Source: Gemmataceae bacterium
GTDB taxonomy: Bacteria; Planctomycetota; Planctomycetia; Gemmatales; Gemmataceae
NCBI GenBank assembly: GCA_022614915.1
Contig: JAKEHV010000272.1
Span: 1 to 46,563 of the forward strand
Reading direction: 5' to 3'
DNA: 46,563 bases
The notes under the pieces were generated by a model. The model worked only from the letters and a program-made list of their open reading frames with translations. It was not told where the DNA came from and did no database searches. The position numbers and the translations under genes were made by a program. Every line of letters starts with the position of its first letter. The stretch's first letter is position 1. Shown here in pieces: positions 1 to 7,489 of this stretch.

Positions 1-1
1 A

Positions 2-679
2 TACGTCCTGCCCACGGCGATCAAGGTCGGCGGCGCGTGGCAGGGCCTCCCGTGGCTCACGGCCGCCATGGACGCCGGGATCGGGCTGGCGCAGCAGGGG
101 CCGACGTTCGCCGCGGGCGTGGAGATTTCCGGGTGGACTTCGAAGGCGGCCTCGCCGCCGGCGCGGCGCGAGCCCGGCTCCAGCCTGAGCGCGGCGGGAT
201 TTCCGCGCGCTGCGATCGCGCTGCGGGCCGGCTACAAGTGGCGCGGCCAGGACGTCGGATTCCGGGGGCATGACGGGCTGACCGCGGGGATCGGGTTCCG
301 GATCGGCCGGCTCGGGCTCGACTACGCGTATCAGCCGTTCGGCGACCTGGCGACCAGCCACCGGGTCGCGCTGGTGTACGGCCTGCCCTCGTCCGCGAGC
401 CGCAGAACCGCGGCAGACCGGCTCGTGGAGCGCGCCAAGGTCTGCTACCGGTCCGCCGACTACGCCGGGGCGACGCGACTCGCGGAGGAAGCGCTGGAAC
501 TGGACGAGGGAAATTGGAAGGCCTGGCAAATCATCGGGAACGCGCGGTTCGCGCGGCGGGACCGTCCCGGCGCGATCGAGGCGTGGAAGAAGTCGCTTGC
601 CATCCATCCCCGGAACACCAGGCTGCGGGAATACGTCACCAAAGTGGAGCGCAAGGACGCCGCGAGGCCGAAAGAGTAG
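2..679 (+). CDS. PorV/PorQ-like outer-membrane protein with C-terminal TPR, 5' truncated by the window edge
   Basis: The reading frame is open from base 2 with no start, so the gene begins outside the window; the first ATG in frame (base 68) lies inside the domain. The first part carries beta-barrel-like alternation and the phrase LPTAIKVGGAW, then ITAGIGFR-like and LDYAYQPFG strands, which fit the C-terminal strands of PorV/PorQ (UPF0164-type) outer-membrane proteins. After about residue 140 comes a helical tetratricopeptide unit (ADYAGATRLAEEALELDEGNWKAW, then AIEAWKKSLAIHPRN). A barrel followed by TPRs suggests an outer-membrane protein whose tail binds partners, possibly in secretion. Family assignment is by pattern only; the barrel part is moderately sure and the TPR part is clear. 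Confidence 0.6.
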   Translation, partial: YVLPTAIKVGGAWQGLPWLTAAMDAGIGLAQQGPTFAAGVEISGWTSKAASPPARREPGSSLSAAGFPRAAIALRAGYKWRGQDVGFRGHDGLTAGIGFRIGRLGLDYAYQPFGDLATSHRVALVYGLPSSASRRTAADRLVERAKVCYRSADYAGATRLAEEALELDEGNWKAWQIIGNARFARRDRPGAIEAWKKSLAIHPRNTRLREYVTKVERKDAARPKE

Positions 680-685
680 GGAGTG

Positions 686-705
686 AAGGCACCCGGGGGT
701 GCCTT
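686..705 (+). terminator. Short hairpin after the PorV-like gene, possible terminator
   Basis: A perfect 9-bp inverted repeat (AAGGCACCC / GGGTGCCTT) with a 2-base centre starts seven bases after the stop codon. The T-run after it is broken (GACAGTTTTGAC), so efficiency is uncertain. Confidence 0.4.
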
Positions 706-831
706 GACAGTTTTGACACCGGATCGCGCCGAGTTCGCCGTCTTGTCACGTCGCACACATTGCCGAAACCTTCGGACCGGAGTATCTTAGGCGGAATGTC
801 CTGGGGAGCTTCCGCGGCCTTGGTCGCCATG

Positions 832-1107
832 TCATTGGTCCTCGCGCCGGCCCCGAGACAGATCGCGGCGCGACAAGCAGCGCACGAATTCGACCGTGTC
901 CGCTTTGACAAGAACGCCTATTCGGTGGTCGCCGATGCGAATGCGGTAGTATTTCGCCGTCCCAGTCAACTTCTTGAGATTGTGGATGCTTTGAAGATCG
1001 GCTGCCTTTTCGACTTCTTCGATGACCTGTTGGACGCGTTTCTTGATGTCGTCGTCCTTGATCTTCTTTACATCGCGGGCGAAGCTCTTACGAAAGGCCG
1101 ACTTCAT
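832..1107 (-). CDS. RelE/ParE-family toxin of a type II toxin-antitoxin pair
   Basis: This 91-residue protein has the RelE/ParE core: basic N-terminus (KSAFRKSFARDVKKIKD), two helices, LKKLTG, then YYRIRIGDHRIGVLV and FVRCLSRRDL strands. Known members cleave mRNA at the ribosome or block gyrase; which applies here cannot be told. Its ATG overlaps the antitoxin stop by four bases (ATGA), the usual coupled layout. The typical family ending after R-x-D-[IL]-Y-R-x-F-P is not present: the sequence continues SRGRREDQ instead. The C-terminus is thus altered at residues normally near the active site, and activity may be reduced. Confidence 0.82.
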   Translation of the reverse strand: MKSAFRKSFARDVKKIKDDDIKKRVQQVIEEVEKAADLQSIHNLKKLTGTAKYYRIRIGDHRIGVLVKADTVEFVRCLSRRDLSRGRREDQ

Positions 1108-1337
1108 GACTTGCCTTTCAAAACGCGCAAGACTTCCGCTCGGGACGCGACTTTTGTTGATTCACCTTCGCGGATGGCTTCGGCCAGCGCAAAGTCTTCC
1201 AACACTTCCGCAAAAACTTCGTGCAGCAACTCACGCTGCTCATGCAGTGTTTCCGCCATCGCTTCTTTCAAAGTTCGCTTAAGGGCATGCTCGGCCGAGT
1301 TTGCTTGTGGCATTTCGCTCTTGTCTCCCTTCGTCAT
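1104..1337 (-). CDS. Antitoxin partner of the RelE-type toxin
   Basis: A small helical, charged protein (LKRTLKEAMAETLHEQRELL, then FAEVLEDFALAEAIREGEST) ends in a basic tail (SRAEVLRVLKGKS). Its stop overlaps the start of the downstream RelE-like toxin by 4 bp, so the two are translationally coupled. The ALAEAIREGE segment resembles the toxin-wrapping tails of planctomycete and cyanobacterial antitoxins; no clear DNA-binding fold is visible. The start is unsure: ATG at 1337 has AGGTG 12 bases upstream; GTG at 1361 and ATG at 1313 are alternatives. Pairs of this type are normally autoregulated, but no operator was identified. Confidence 0.72.
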   Translation of the reverse strand: MTKGDKSEMPQANSAEHALKRTLKEAMAETLHEQRELLHEVFAEVLEDFALAEAIREGESTKVASRAEVLRVLKGKS

Positions 1338-1453
1338 TGCTTCATTATTCACCTGGAGCACCCGACTGACAAGTTAGTCCTTTTTTTCACGGCAGGACGA
1401 TTATCACGCGAAGCCTACACTATCATGGTACGAGTCGCAACTCCGTTCCAGCA

Positions 1454-3208
1454 ATGACCCACCTCCATCGCTACCTGGTCCAATTCAGCCCCAAGCACAC
1501 GCCGCACGTCTTCACGGACATTCTCGTCATCGGCGCGGGCATTGCCGGGTTGCGGGCGGCGCTCGCGGTGCCGGATGCGCTCGACGTGCTCGTGGTCACC
1601 AAGGACAAGATTCGGCTTTCGAGCAGCAGCTACGCCCAGGGTGGCATCGCTACGGTGCTGTCGCCGGAGGACCGCTTCGAAAACCACATCGAAGACACCA
1701 TCAAGGCCGGCGGCGGACTGTGCCAGCGCGACATTGTCGAAATGGTGGTGCGCGAAGCGCCGGAGCAGATCGCCGACCTCATCTCCTGGGGCACGCACTT
1801 CGACGAGGAAGACGGCCACCTGGCCCTGACGCGCGAAGGGGGCCACAGCCATCGCCGCATCGTCCACGCTTTGGGCGACGCCACCGGCTTCGAGGTGATG
1901 CGCGCGATCATCGAGCACGCCAGGAAGATGCCCCACATTACACTTTGGGACGACGCGTTTACGCTCGATCTCTTGACGCACGAAGGCCGCTGCGTCGGTG
2001 CGCTCGTGCACCGCGGCGGACACGGCAAGCTCTTGGTCTGGGCCAAACAGACAATCTTGGCCAGCGGCGGCGCGGGCATGGTCTATCGCGAGACCACCAA
2101 TCCGCCGGTGGCCACCGGCGACGGCATGGCGGCGGCGTATCGCGCGGGCGCGGAGCTGCGCGACATGGAATTTATGCAGTTTCACCCGACGGTGCTTTAT
2201 GTCGCCGGCTCGAGCCGCTTCCTCATCAGCGAAGCGCTGCGCGGCGAGGGCGCCTACCTGCGCGACAAGAACATGGACCGGTTCATGTTGGCCCCCCTCA
2301 CCCCCGACCTCTCTCCCAAAGGGCGAGGGGAGCTTTCATCGGATCCCCTCACCCCCAACCCCTCTCCCTCAGGGAGAGGGGAGAAGCTGGACACCCCCGG
2401 CCCCTCTCCCTCGATGGAGAGGGGAGTTGTTGCGGACCCACGTGCCGAATTGGCCCCACGCGACGTTGTCGCCCAGGCCATCGTCCGGCAAATGGAGAAA
2501 ACCAAGCACCCCAACGTCTATCTCGATCTGCGTCATCTCGACCCCGCGCTGGTGCGGCGGCGCTTTCCCGGCATTGACAAAATGTGCCGCGGCTTCGGTC
2601 TGGACATCACCGCGGACCTCATCCCGGTCCGCCCCGGGGCGCATTACATGATCGGCGGCGTCACGGTCGACGAGCGCGGCCAAACGGCCCTGCCGGGTTT
2701 ATGGGCCGCCGGTGAAGTGACGTCGAGCGGCTTGCACGGGGCCAACCGGCTGGCGTCCAACAGCCTGCTCGAAGGTCTCGTGTTCGGCACGGCGTGCGGC
2801 CGTGGCGCGGCCGAAGCCGCCGCGCAAATCCAGGATCGCTTCACGGCGCTGCCCATCGCCAACCGCCTCGAGCCGGAGACCGACGGCGCACTCGACGTGC
2901 CCGACCTTACGAGTTCACTGCGCAGCCTGATGGTGCGGCACATGGGGGTCATCCGCGATCAATCCGGCCTGGAACAAGCGCAGCGCGACGTCGCCTTCTG
3001 GTGCCGCTATGTCCTTAGGCGCGAGTTTGACGCCCGCTCCGGCTGGGAATTGCAAAACCTCCTCACCATCGCCCGGCTCATGATCCACTCGGCCTTGGAG
3101 CGAACAGAATCGCGCGGCGTCCATTTCCGCGGCGATTATCCGCAATCGGACGAACACTGGCAACGACACATTGCCTGTGCCGGTTTCGAATGCCTATTCA
3201 GCGCTTGA
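1454..3208 (+). CDS. nadB: L-aspartate oxidase (quinolinate synthase B) with an in-frame repeat insertion
   Basis: NadB oxidises L-aspartate to iminoaspartate with FAD, the first step of de novo NAD synthesis, in the cytoplasm. The FAD-binding GxGxxG is at residues 27-32 (VIGAGIAG), followed by SSSSYAQGGIA, the GGHSHRRIVHALGDATG substrate-site motif, FHPTVLY, SEALRGEGAYL, PGAHYMIGGV and LHGANRLASNSLLEG, all in family order. The C-terminal helical domain ends with ESRGVHFRGDYP. The chain is 584 residues against about 540 usual. The excess is residues 280-325, a three-unit repeat (xLTPxxSPxGRGE) placed between RFM and the conserved AELAPRDVV. Without it the protein aligns from end to end, so it may well still be active. 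No strong ribosome-binding site precedes the ATG. Confidence 0.93.
   Translation: MTHLHRYLVQFSPKHTPHVFTDILVIGAGIAGLRAALAVPDALDVLVVTKDKIRLSSSSYAQGGIATVLSPEDRFENHIEDTIKAGGGLCQRDIVEMVVREAPEQIADLISWGTHFDEEDGHLALTREGGHSHRRIVHALGDATGFEVMRAIIEHARKMPHITLWDDAFTLDLLTHEGRCVGALVHRGGHGKLLVWAKQTILASGGAGMVYRETTNPPVATGDGMAAAYRAGAELRDMEFMQFHPTVLYVAGSSRFLISEALRGEGAYLRDKNMDRFMLAPLTPDLSPKGRGELSSDPLTPNPSPSGRGEKLDTPGPSPSMERGVVADPRAELAPRDVVAQAIVRQMEKTKHPNVYLDLRHLDPALVRRRFPGIDKMCRGFGLDITADLIPVRPGAHYMIGGVTVDERGQTALPGLWAAGEVTSSGLHGANRLASNSLLEGLVFGTACGRGAAEAAAQIQDRFTALPIANRLEPETDGALDVPDLTSSLRSLMVRHMGVIRDQSGLEQAQRDVAFWCRYVLRREFDARSGWELQNLLTIARLMIHSALERTESRGVHFRGDYPQSDEHWQRHIACAGFECLFSA
2293..2427 (+). repeat. Three tandem units of the CCCCTCACCCC..GGGAGAGGGG palindromic repeat inside nadB
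   Basis: The units lie at about 2293-2332, 2344-2383 and 2394-2427. Each has a C-rich arm (CCCCTCTCCC) and a complementary arm (GGGAGAGGGG); the middle unit is a perfect 10-bp stem around TCA. The third unit is the most diverged. All are read in the same frame as L-T-P-x-x-S-P-x-x-R-G. Further copies at 14413-14453, 30272-30314 and 30649-30690 have the same orientation. Confidence 0.95.
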
Positions 3209-3262
3209 TTTGCGACGGCGCGGACGATTAAATACCAAAGAGACTTGTTACACAGTAGCAGC

Positions 3263-3979
3263 ATGAATGAAGAGATTCTCGACACACCGAATCCTGTTCC
3301 GCCTCCATCTCCGCTCTCGCCTCCTCCATTGGAAAACGGCGATCGCTTGAGCTGTGCGGAGTTTGAACGCCGCTACAACGCGATGCCGGAACAGAAGAAG
3401 GTCGAGTTGATCGAGGGGGAAGTGCACATGCCGTCGCCCGTGCGCTTGGAAGGACACGCTGAGCCCCACCTTGATTTGGTCACCGTTTTCGGCGTCTACC
3501 GTCATCAGACCCCACGGATTCGCGGGGGCGACAACTCGACTCTGCGGCTCGATTTGGACAACGAGTTGCAGCCCGATGCGTTCCTGTTTATTGAGGGAGG
3601 CGACGCTGTTGTCGACGCCGACGACTATGTCTCCGGAGCGCCGGACGTAATCGGCGAAATCGCGGCAAGCTCAGTCAGCATCGATTTGGGAAAGAGATTC
3701 AAGGTGTATCGAAGGAATCAAGTCAAAGAGTATGTCGTTTGGCGAGTGCTGGACAAGGCCATCGACTGGTTTGTGCTGCGTGACGCTGAGTTCGTGAGGC
3801 TGCCGCTCGTGGAGGGGATCTGCAAGAGTGAACGATTGCCGGGGCTCTGGCTCGACGCGGATGCGCTGGTGCGCCGCGATTTCGCCCGCGTCCATGCCGT
3901 GTTGCAGCAAGGGCTTGCCAGTCCGGAACACAAAGCGTTCGTTGAAAAGTTAAATAGCTCTCCGCTCGCGCAAAGCTAG
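3263..3979 (+). CDS. Uma2 family (DUF820) restriction-endonuclease-fold protein
   Basis: After a proline-rich N-terminus (residues 10-30) comes the Uma2 pattern: FERRYNAMPEQKKVELIEGEV, an inner LQPDAFLF motif (catalytic-type Asp), DVIGEIAASS (Glu) and YRRNQVKEYVVW (Lys). Together these make the D-E-K set of the PD-(D/E)XK fold. The family is abundant in cyanobacteria and planctomycetes; its biological role is not established, and nuclease activity is inferred from the fold. ATG 3263 is chosen; a TTG at 3245 would add six residues. The gene stands alone, facing a convergent gene across a shared hairpin. Confidence 0.85.
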   Translation: MNEEILDTPNPVPPPSPLSPPPLENGDRLSCAEFERRYNAMPEQKKVELIEGEVHMPSPVRLEGHAEPHLDLVTVFGVYRHQTPRIRGGDNSTLRLDLDNELQPDAFLFIEGGDAVVDADDYVSGAPDVIGEIAASSVSIDLGKRFKVYRRNQVKEYVVWRVLDKAIDWFVLRDAEFVRLPLVEGICKSERLPGLWLDADALVRRDFARVHAVLQQGLASPEHKAFVEKLNSSPLAQS

Positions 3980-4000
3980 TGTTGACACAAAAAGAGAATA

Positions 4001-4035
4001 CCCCAAGGCCGCCTGGCGATTTGCGCGGCTTGGGG
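4001..4035. terminator. Bidirectional hairpin between convergent genes
   Basis: CCCCAAGGCCGC and GCGGCTTGGGG form an 11-bp stem with one bulged base and a loop of about 12 bases. On the minus strand it is followed by a T-rich stretch (TATTCTCTTTTT), on the plus strand by TTTCCATTTC. It sits between two convergent stop codons and probably serves both genes. Confidence 0.75.
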
Positions 4036-4063
4036 TTTCCATTTCATTGCATCAGCGTAATAC

Positions 4064-4948
4064 CTACTTCAGCCGCACGATGGTTTTTTGCGTGATGCGC
4101 TGATTGAGGTTCATGCCGTTCGCCTCGATGGACATTTCCATGACCTGATCGGAAGTCATTTCCAATAGCCGGCCTGCTTCGTTGTCAAACAGGGCCACGC
4201 CTTTGCCTTCCTGGCTTTTGAGCTTGATCGGCGAGGCCGGATCGGCGTCGATTCTCACCTGGGGCTTCATCGCGATTTTCTCCAAGTGCTTGCCGCCCTT
4301 TTCAATGGGTCCTTCATAGGTGAACTCGATGTCGCCGGTCATCTTGCCGAACGGCATCTTCATGCTCACTTTCTGATTCCAGGTCTTGCCCTTGGCGACT
4401 GCCTCCTTGGGGAGAATCATGCCGCCTTGTATCATCTTCTTGAGGCCTTCTTCGGAAAACAAATCGCCCATCTGGTCGCCGCCCGGCAGGTTTTTCAATG
4501 CTTCCAAGGCCTTCGCCGGAATCTTCGCGTCTTTCACTTCGCCCGTTGCATCCATCTTGCAGTCGAATTCCAATCCCCCAATCGTCTTGACGACTTGGTG
4601 CAGAGTCTTGCCGATCAGGTCGTTCGGCTCCTCCGTGCTGGTGGAATCGACTTCCACCTTACCCGTGGGACCATCCATCGCCATCTTGGCCTTGCCAAAC
4701 TTGATGGTGATCTGCGCGACGCCGTCTTCCACTTTGCCGACAATCCAGCCCATGTCCATGTGCTGAGTCATGTCGATGCCGAACTCCTTGCCGGCAACGT
4801 TCATGGCCATCTTCATTTTCTGCTCCAGTTGGTATTGGAGCTTGTCGCCTTCCTTGAATTTGAAGCGGAGTGTTGTTTGGGCGTTGATTTGGCCGGCACA
4901 CACAACCAGCGCCACGGCCGCCAAAGCCATTTCTTTCCATGATTTCAT
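4064..4948 (-). CDS. Exported protein of unknown function (DUF6263-like)
   Basis: A 294-residue protein begins with a signal peptide (MKSWKEMALAAVALVVCAGQINA, cleavage probably after the last A), so it is exported. The rest is rich in beta-strands with alternating Lys and hydrophobic residues: TTLRFKFKEGDKLQYQLEQ, then MTQHMDMGWIVGKV, KGKTWNQKVSMKMP and FTYEGPIEKGGK. This matches a planctomycete family I associate with DUF6263; no catalytic motif is visible. AAAGG lies 7 bases before the ATG. It is a single gene, convergent with the Uma2 gene and divergent from the redoxin-like gene. The repeat region at 4967-5216 lies upstream. Confidence 0.72.
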   Translation of the reverse strand: MKSWKEMALAAVALVVCAGQINAQTTLRFKFKEGDKLQYQLEQKMKMAMNVAGKEFGIDMTQHMDMGWIVGKVEDGVAQITIKFGKAKMAMDGPTGKVEVDSTSTEEPNDLIGKTLHQVVKTIGGLEFDCKMDATGEVKDAKIPAKALEALKNLPGGDQMGDLFSEEGLKKMIQGGMILPKEAVAKGKTWNQKVSMKMPFGKMTGDIEFTYEGPIEKGGKHLEKIAMKPQVRIDADPASPIKLKSQEGKGVALFDNEAGRLLEMTSDQVMEMSIEANGMNLNQRITQKTIVRLK

Positions 4949-4966
4949 GGCAGTGCCTTTCTAAGC

Positions 4967-5216
4967 AGGAGTGAGGGGTCAGGGGTCAAGAGACAGGGGT
5001 CAATGGACAGGGTCACAACCATAAGCATTGTAACCGGGTCAGGGGTCGGGGGACAGGGGTCAGGAGTCAGAGGTCAGGGGTCAGGAGTCAGAGGTCAGCA
5101 AGAAGCACAAGTCAGAGAAACTGGACAAAAGGCAGAGCATGTGAAGCCTGGCGCCGGATCTGACCCTTGACCTCTGTCCTCTGTCCTCTGACTCCTGGTC
5201 CCCTGCCCTTGTGCTT
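4967..5216. repeat. Array of GGGGTCA/GAGTCAGAG-type short repeats with an inverted copy
   Basis: This gene-free stretch between divergent genes holds many near-copies of AGGGGTCA, GGACAGGGGTCA and AGGAGTCAGAGGTCA (4967-5099). The complementary series (TGACCCTTGACCTCTG, CCTCTGACTCCTGG) follows at 5159-5206. AAGCACAAG (5103-5111) is exactly complementary to CTTGTGCTT (5208-5216), so the block could fold into a large imperfect hairpin. No promoter could be placed with confidence. Confidence 0.8.
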
Positions 5217-5280
5217 TTTCGCCGTGTTTGGTATCGCCCGTTCAGGCAGGAACGTGTTTCTCTAGACCGCGCAGGGGGTT

Positions 5281-6699
5281 ATGGTCAATCCGCTCTGTCT
5301 CGTCACATGTGTTTTGGCGCTCGGGCAAGCGCCGGCGCGCAGTGAGTTTCTCCTAACACCGCAGCTTTCGGCTGGCTTGGAACTCGTCTATCTGGGCACC
5401 TTCGTGGACGAAGCGCTCGTTCCGAACGTGCAGTACCAAATGCAATACCAGTTGGAGACCACGATTTTTGTACTGGAATCCAATCAGCGCACGTGGGAAG
5501 CCGCATTCTTAACTTCGCTCCGTTTGCAAAACGACAAAAACAAGAAGCCCGATGGCAAACCCGTCCACGAATCGGTACGCCTGGAAGTGGTGACAATCGG
5601 ACAAGCGGGTAAGCTCGCCGGCCCTGCCGGCGTGTCCGCGACCATACCCATCTTCGGACCGCCGACGGTGGACTACGGCGCCGTCCTCGAAGCGCCTCTC
5701 GCCAGAGTGGGGCGGCAATCCAGGTGGGAAGTGAATGAGGACCGGCGGCCAGTGCGCACGTGGCAAGTATTGGGCACGGAAACATGCCAGGGCGTCGCCT
5801 GCGTCAAGCTCGCCGGCTTGCAGCAGTCGGAAGATTGGGATCAACCGCGCGCCGACAGCAAAGCCTGGCGGCGGCGCGACACCGTGTGGCTGTCGCCGGC
5901 TTTGGGCGTGGCCCAAAAAGTCGAACGCGTGATCGAGCATCGCGACCCGGCGCGGCGCGTGCCCACGCACCGCACAACCGCGGTCTACGAGTTGCACAGC
6001 CCGCTGAAGTATGCCGGCCGGCTGTTCGAGGACCGTCGCCAGGAGATCCTCATGGCCAAGCGCTTCCAGGACGAAGCCAAACCGCTCTTGGCGCAACCCT
6101 CGCAACATCGGGGACAGATCGAGACGCTCTTGAGAAGGGTGCAGTTTCACCACGAACAACAAGCGCCGACGCCTTATCGCAAGGCCGTCGCCTATCTGGA
6201 GAATCGGCTCGAGGCCGCCTTGCGCGGTGAGTTCCTGACAGAAGTAGCGGTGGAGGAGCCCGCGACGCCGATGGCCGTGGGACCCGGACAACGAGTGCCG
6301 GACTTTGTTGTGAGTTGTTGGACGGGCAAAGACTCCGCACGCCTGTCGCGCATAAGCGGACGGCCGCTCGTGATCTTCTTTTTCAATCCAGCATCCGCGA
6401 CCGGCAAAGAAGTGCTGCACTTCGCCCAAGACGTGCACCAGAAATACGCGGGCAAGGTCGGCATCCTGGCGCTGGCGCTAGGCGCCGATCCGGACTTTGT
6501 TCGCAAGCAGCACGCGGATATGAAACTGCCATTCCCGGTCCACGACGGGCACGGCTTGAAGTTGACCTTCGGCGTCGATGCCACGCCCCGGCTCCTCGTC
6601 ATCGACGGCGACGGCTTTCTGCGCCAGGCGATCACCGGTTGGGGATTTCACGTGCCCGGCGAGATTCTGGACGACCTCAAGCGCTGTCTGCCAAAGTGA
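5281..6699 (+). CDS. Exported protein with C-terminal redoxin-like domain lacking the CxxC
   Basis: The 472-residue protein starts with a short hydrophobic signal-like segment (residues 1-17). Residues 30-310 form a beta-rich region of unknown type resembling outer-surface proteins of planctomycetes (QYQLETTIFVLES, DTVWLSPALGVAQKVERV). From about residue 335 a thioredoxin/AhpC-TSA fold follows: VGPGQRVPDFVV, RPLVIFFFNPASATGKEVLHF, VGILALALG, FGVDATPRLLVIDGDGFL with the cis-Pro in TPRLL. The position where redoxins carry C-x-x-C reads A-S-A-T, so disulfide chemistry is not expected; it may be a binding or structural domain. AGGGGG lies just before the ATG. A hairpin with a T-run follows the gene. 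Confidence 0.72.
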   Translation: MVNPLCLVTCVLALGQAPARSEFLLTPQLSAGLELVYLGTFVDEALVPNVQYQMQYQLETTIFVLESNQRTWEAAFLTSLRLQNDKNKKPDGKPVHESVRLEVVTIGQAGKLAGPAGVSATIPIFGPPTVDYGAVLEAPLARVGRQSRWEVNEDRRPVRTWQVLGTETCQGVACVKLAGLQQSEDWDQPRADSKAWRRRDTVWLSPALGVAQKVERVIEHRDPARRVPTHRTTAVYELHSPLKYAGRLFEDRRQEILMAKRFQDEAKPLLAQPSQHRGQIETLLRRVQFHHEQQAPTPYRKAVAYLENRLEAALRGEFLTEVAVEEPATPMAVGPGQRVPDFVVSCWTGKDSARLSRISGRPLVIFFFNPASATGKEVLHFAQDVHQKYAGKVGILALALGADPDFVRKQHADMKLPFPVHDGHGLKLTFGVDATPRLLVIDGDGFLRQAITGWGFHVPGEILDDLKRCLPK

Positions 6700-6710
6700 G
6701 ACAGTTTCTT

Positions 6711-6758
6711 GTTTTTTGGAGTGCGGCGCTTTTCCGCCGCTTTGTTTTTTGGAGTGCG
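6711..6758 (+). repeat. Direct repeat GTTTTTTGGAGTGCG, two copies 33 bp apart
   Basis: Copies at 6711-6725 and 6744-6758 are identical over 15 bases and flank the hairpin GCGGCG/CGCCGC. The arrangement suggests a small dispersed repeat element that also supplies the terminator for the preceding gene. Confidence 0.7.
6723..6750 (+). terminator. Rho-independent terminator of the redoxin-like gene
   Basis: A perfect 6-bp GC stem (GCGGCG, loop CTTTTC, CGCCGC) is followed directly by TTTGTTTTTT, 24 bases after the stop codon. Confidence 0.8.
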
Positions 6759-6944
6759 CCCGCAGAGTTTGCGCCGCTTGCGCCCGTTGCCGCGTTGGCG
6801 TCCTCCGCAGAATCGGCATAAAAAGTCCATGTCGTTGGAACGTCGCGATGACGAATAATACCAGGAGGCAAGGCGGCAAGTTCACTTGTTTTGACGCGCG
6901 TTTGCCCGCTAGGATTGCAGGGGATGCGCGCTGGAGTCCCGGCG

Positions 6945-7430
6945 ATGACGGAATATCAGATTCAACCGATTACACGCCGTTGCGTTGTCTCGGGTCGTGA
7001 CTTGGAAGTGGGCGAGCGTTATTACACCGCCTTGCTGGAAGAGGGCGATCATTTTGTGCGGCAGGATTTCAGCGCACAGGTCTGGCAAGGACCGCCGCCG
7101 GGCGCTTTCAGTTTCTGGTCGGGAAAAGTGCCGCCGCCCGAAGACGCATACAAACCGCGTTTCGACGATGACCTTCTGGAAGAGTGCTTCCAGCGCTTGG
7201 AGGGACTGACTGATCCTGGCCGCGTCAACTTCCGCTATGTCGTGGCGCTGTTGCTCGTGCGCCGCCGGCGCTTGAAATTGGAGCAGACCAGCGTGGCCGA
7301 CGGCGTCGAGACCATGACGCTGCGCTGCCCGCGCACCCAGGAATCCTATCAGGTAGTCAACCCCGGCTTGAACGAAGAAGCCATGAGCCAAGCGCAGCAC
7401 GAAGTCTTTCAAGTGCTTGGTTGGAATTAG
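6945..7430 (+). CDS. Conserved hypothetical protein, 161 aa, with CxxxG start motif
   Basis: I do not recognise a function. The N-terminal pattern RRCVVSGRDLEVGERYYTALLEEG, followed by FVRQDFSAQVWQGPPPGAFSFW, is one I associate with a conserved planctomycete cytoplasmic family, perhaps a degenerate zinc-ribbon-like start (one Cys at about residue 10, another near 123 in LRCPRTQESY). The middle is helical (DDDLLEECFQRLEGL, FRYVVALLLVRRRRLKLEQ). ATG 6945 is preferred because GGAG lies 8 bases upstream; upstream ATG 6924 and TTG 6891 lack suitable spacing. It lies 59 bp before the lipoprotein gene and may be co-transcribed with it. Confidence 0.75.
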   Translation: MTEYQIQPITRRCVVSGRDLEVGERYYTALLEEGDHFVRQDFSAQVWQGPPPGAFSFWSGKVPPPEDAYKPRFDDDLLEECFQRLEGLTDPGRVNFRYVVALLLVRRRRLKLEQTSVADGVETMTLRCPRTQESYQVVNPGLNEEAMSQAQHEVFQVLGWN

Positions 7431-7489
7431 AGTAGTCGCCTCGCGGAAAGAGACGAACACTCTGGCGAGGCGCTTGTCAGGAGAATCCG

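Noticed and set aside
514-1377. A 287-residue plus-strand frame over the toxin-antitoxin pair
   Set aside because: It overlaps the PorV-like end and is antisense to two genes with clear family pattern and a coupled 4-bp overlap.
3245-3262. TTG start adding six residues to the Uma2 protein
   Set aside because: No better ribosome-binding site than for the ATG at 3263 and the extra residues are not family-like.
4967-5216. Possible CRISPR array
   Set aside because: Repeats are irregular in length, lack unique spacers of constant size, and no cas gene is nearby.
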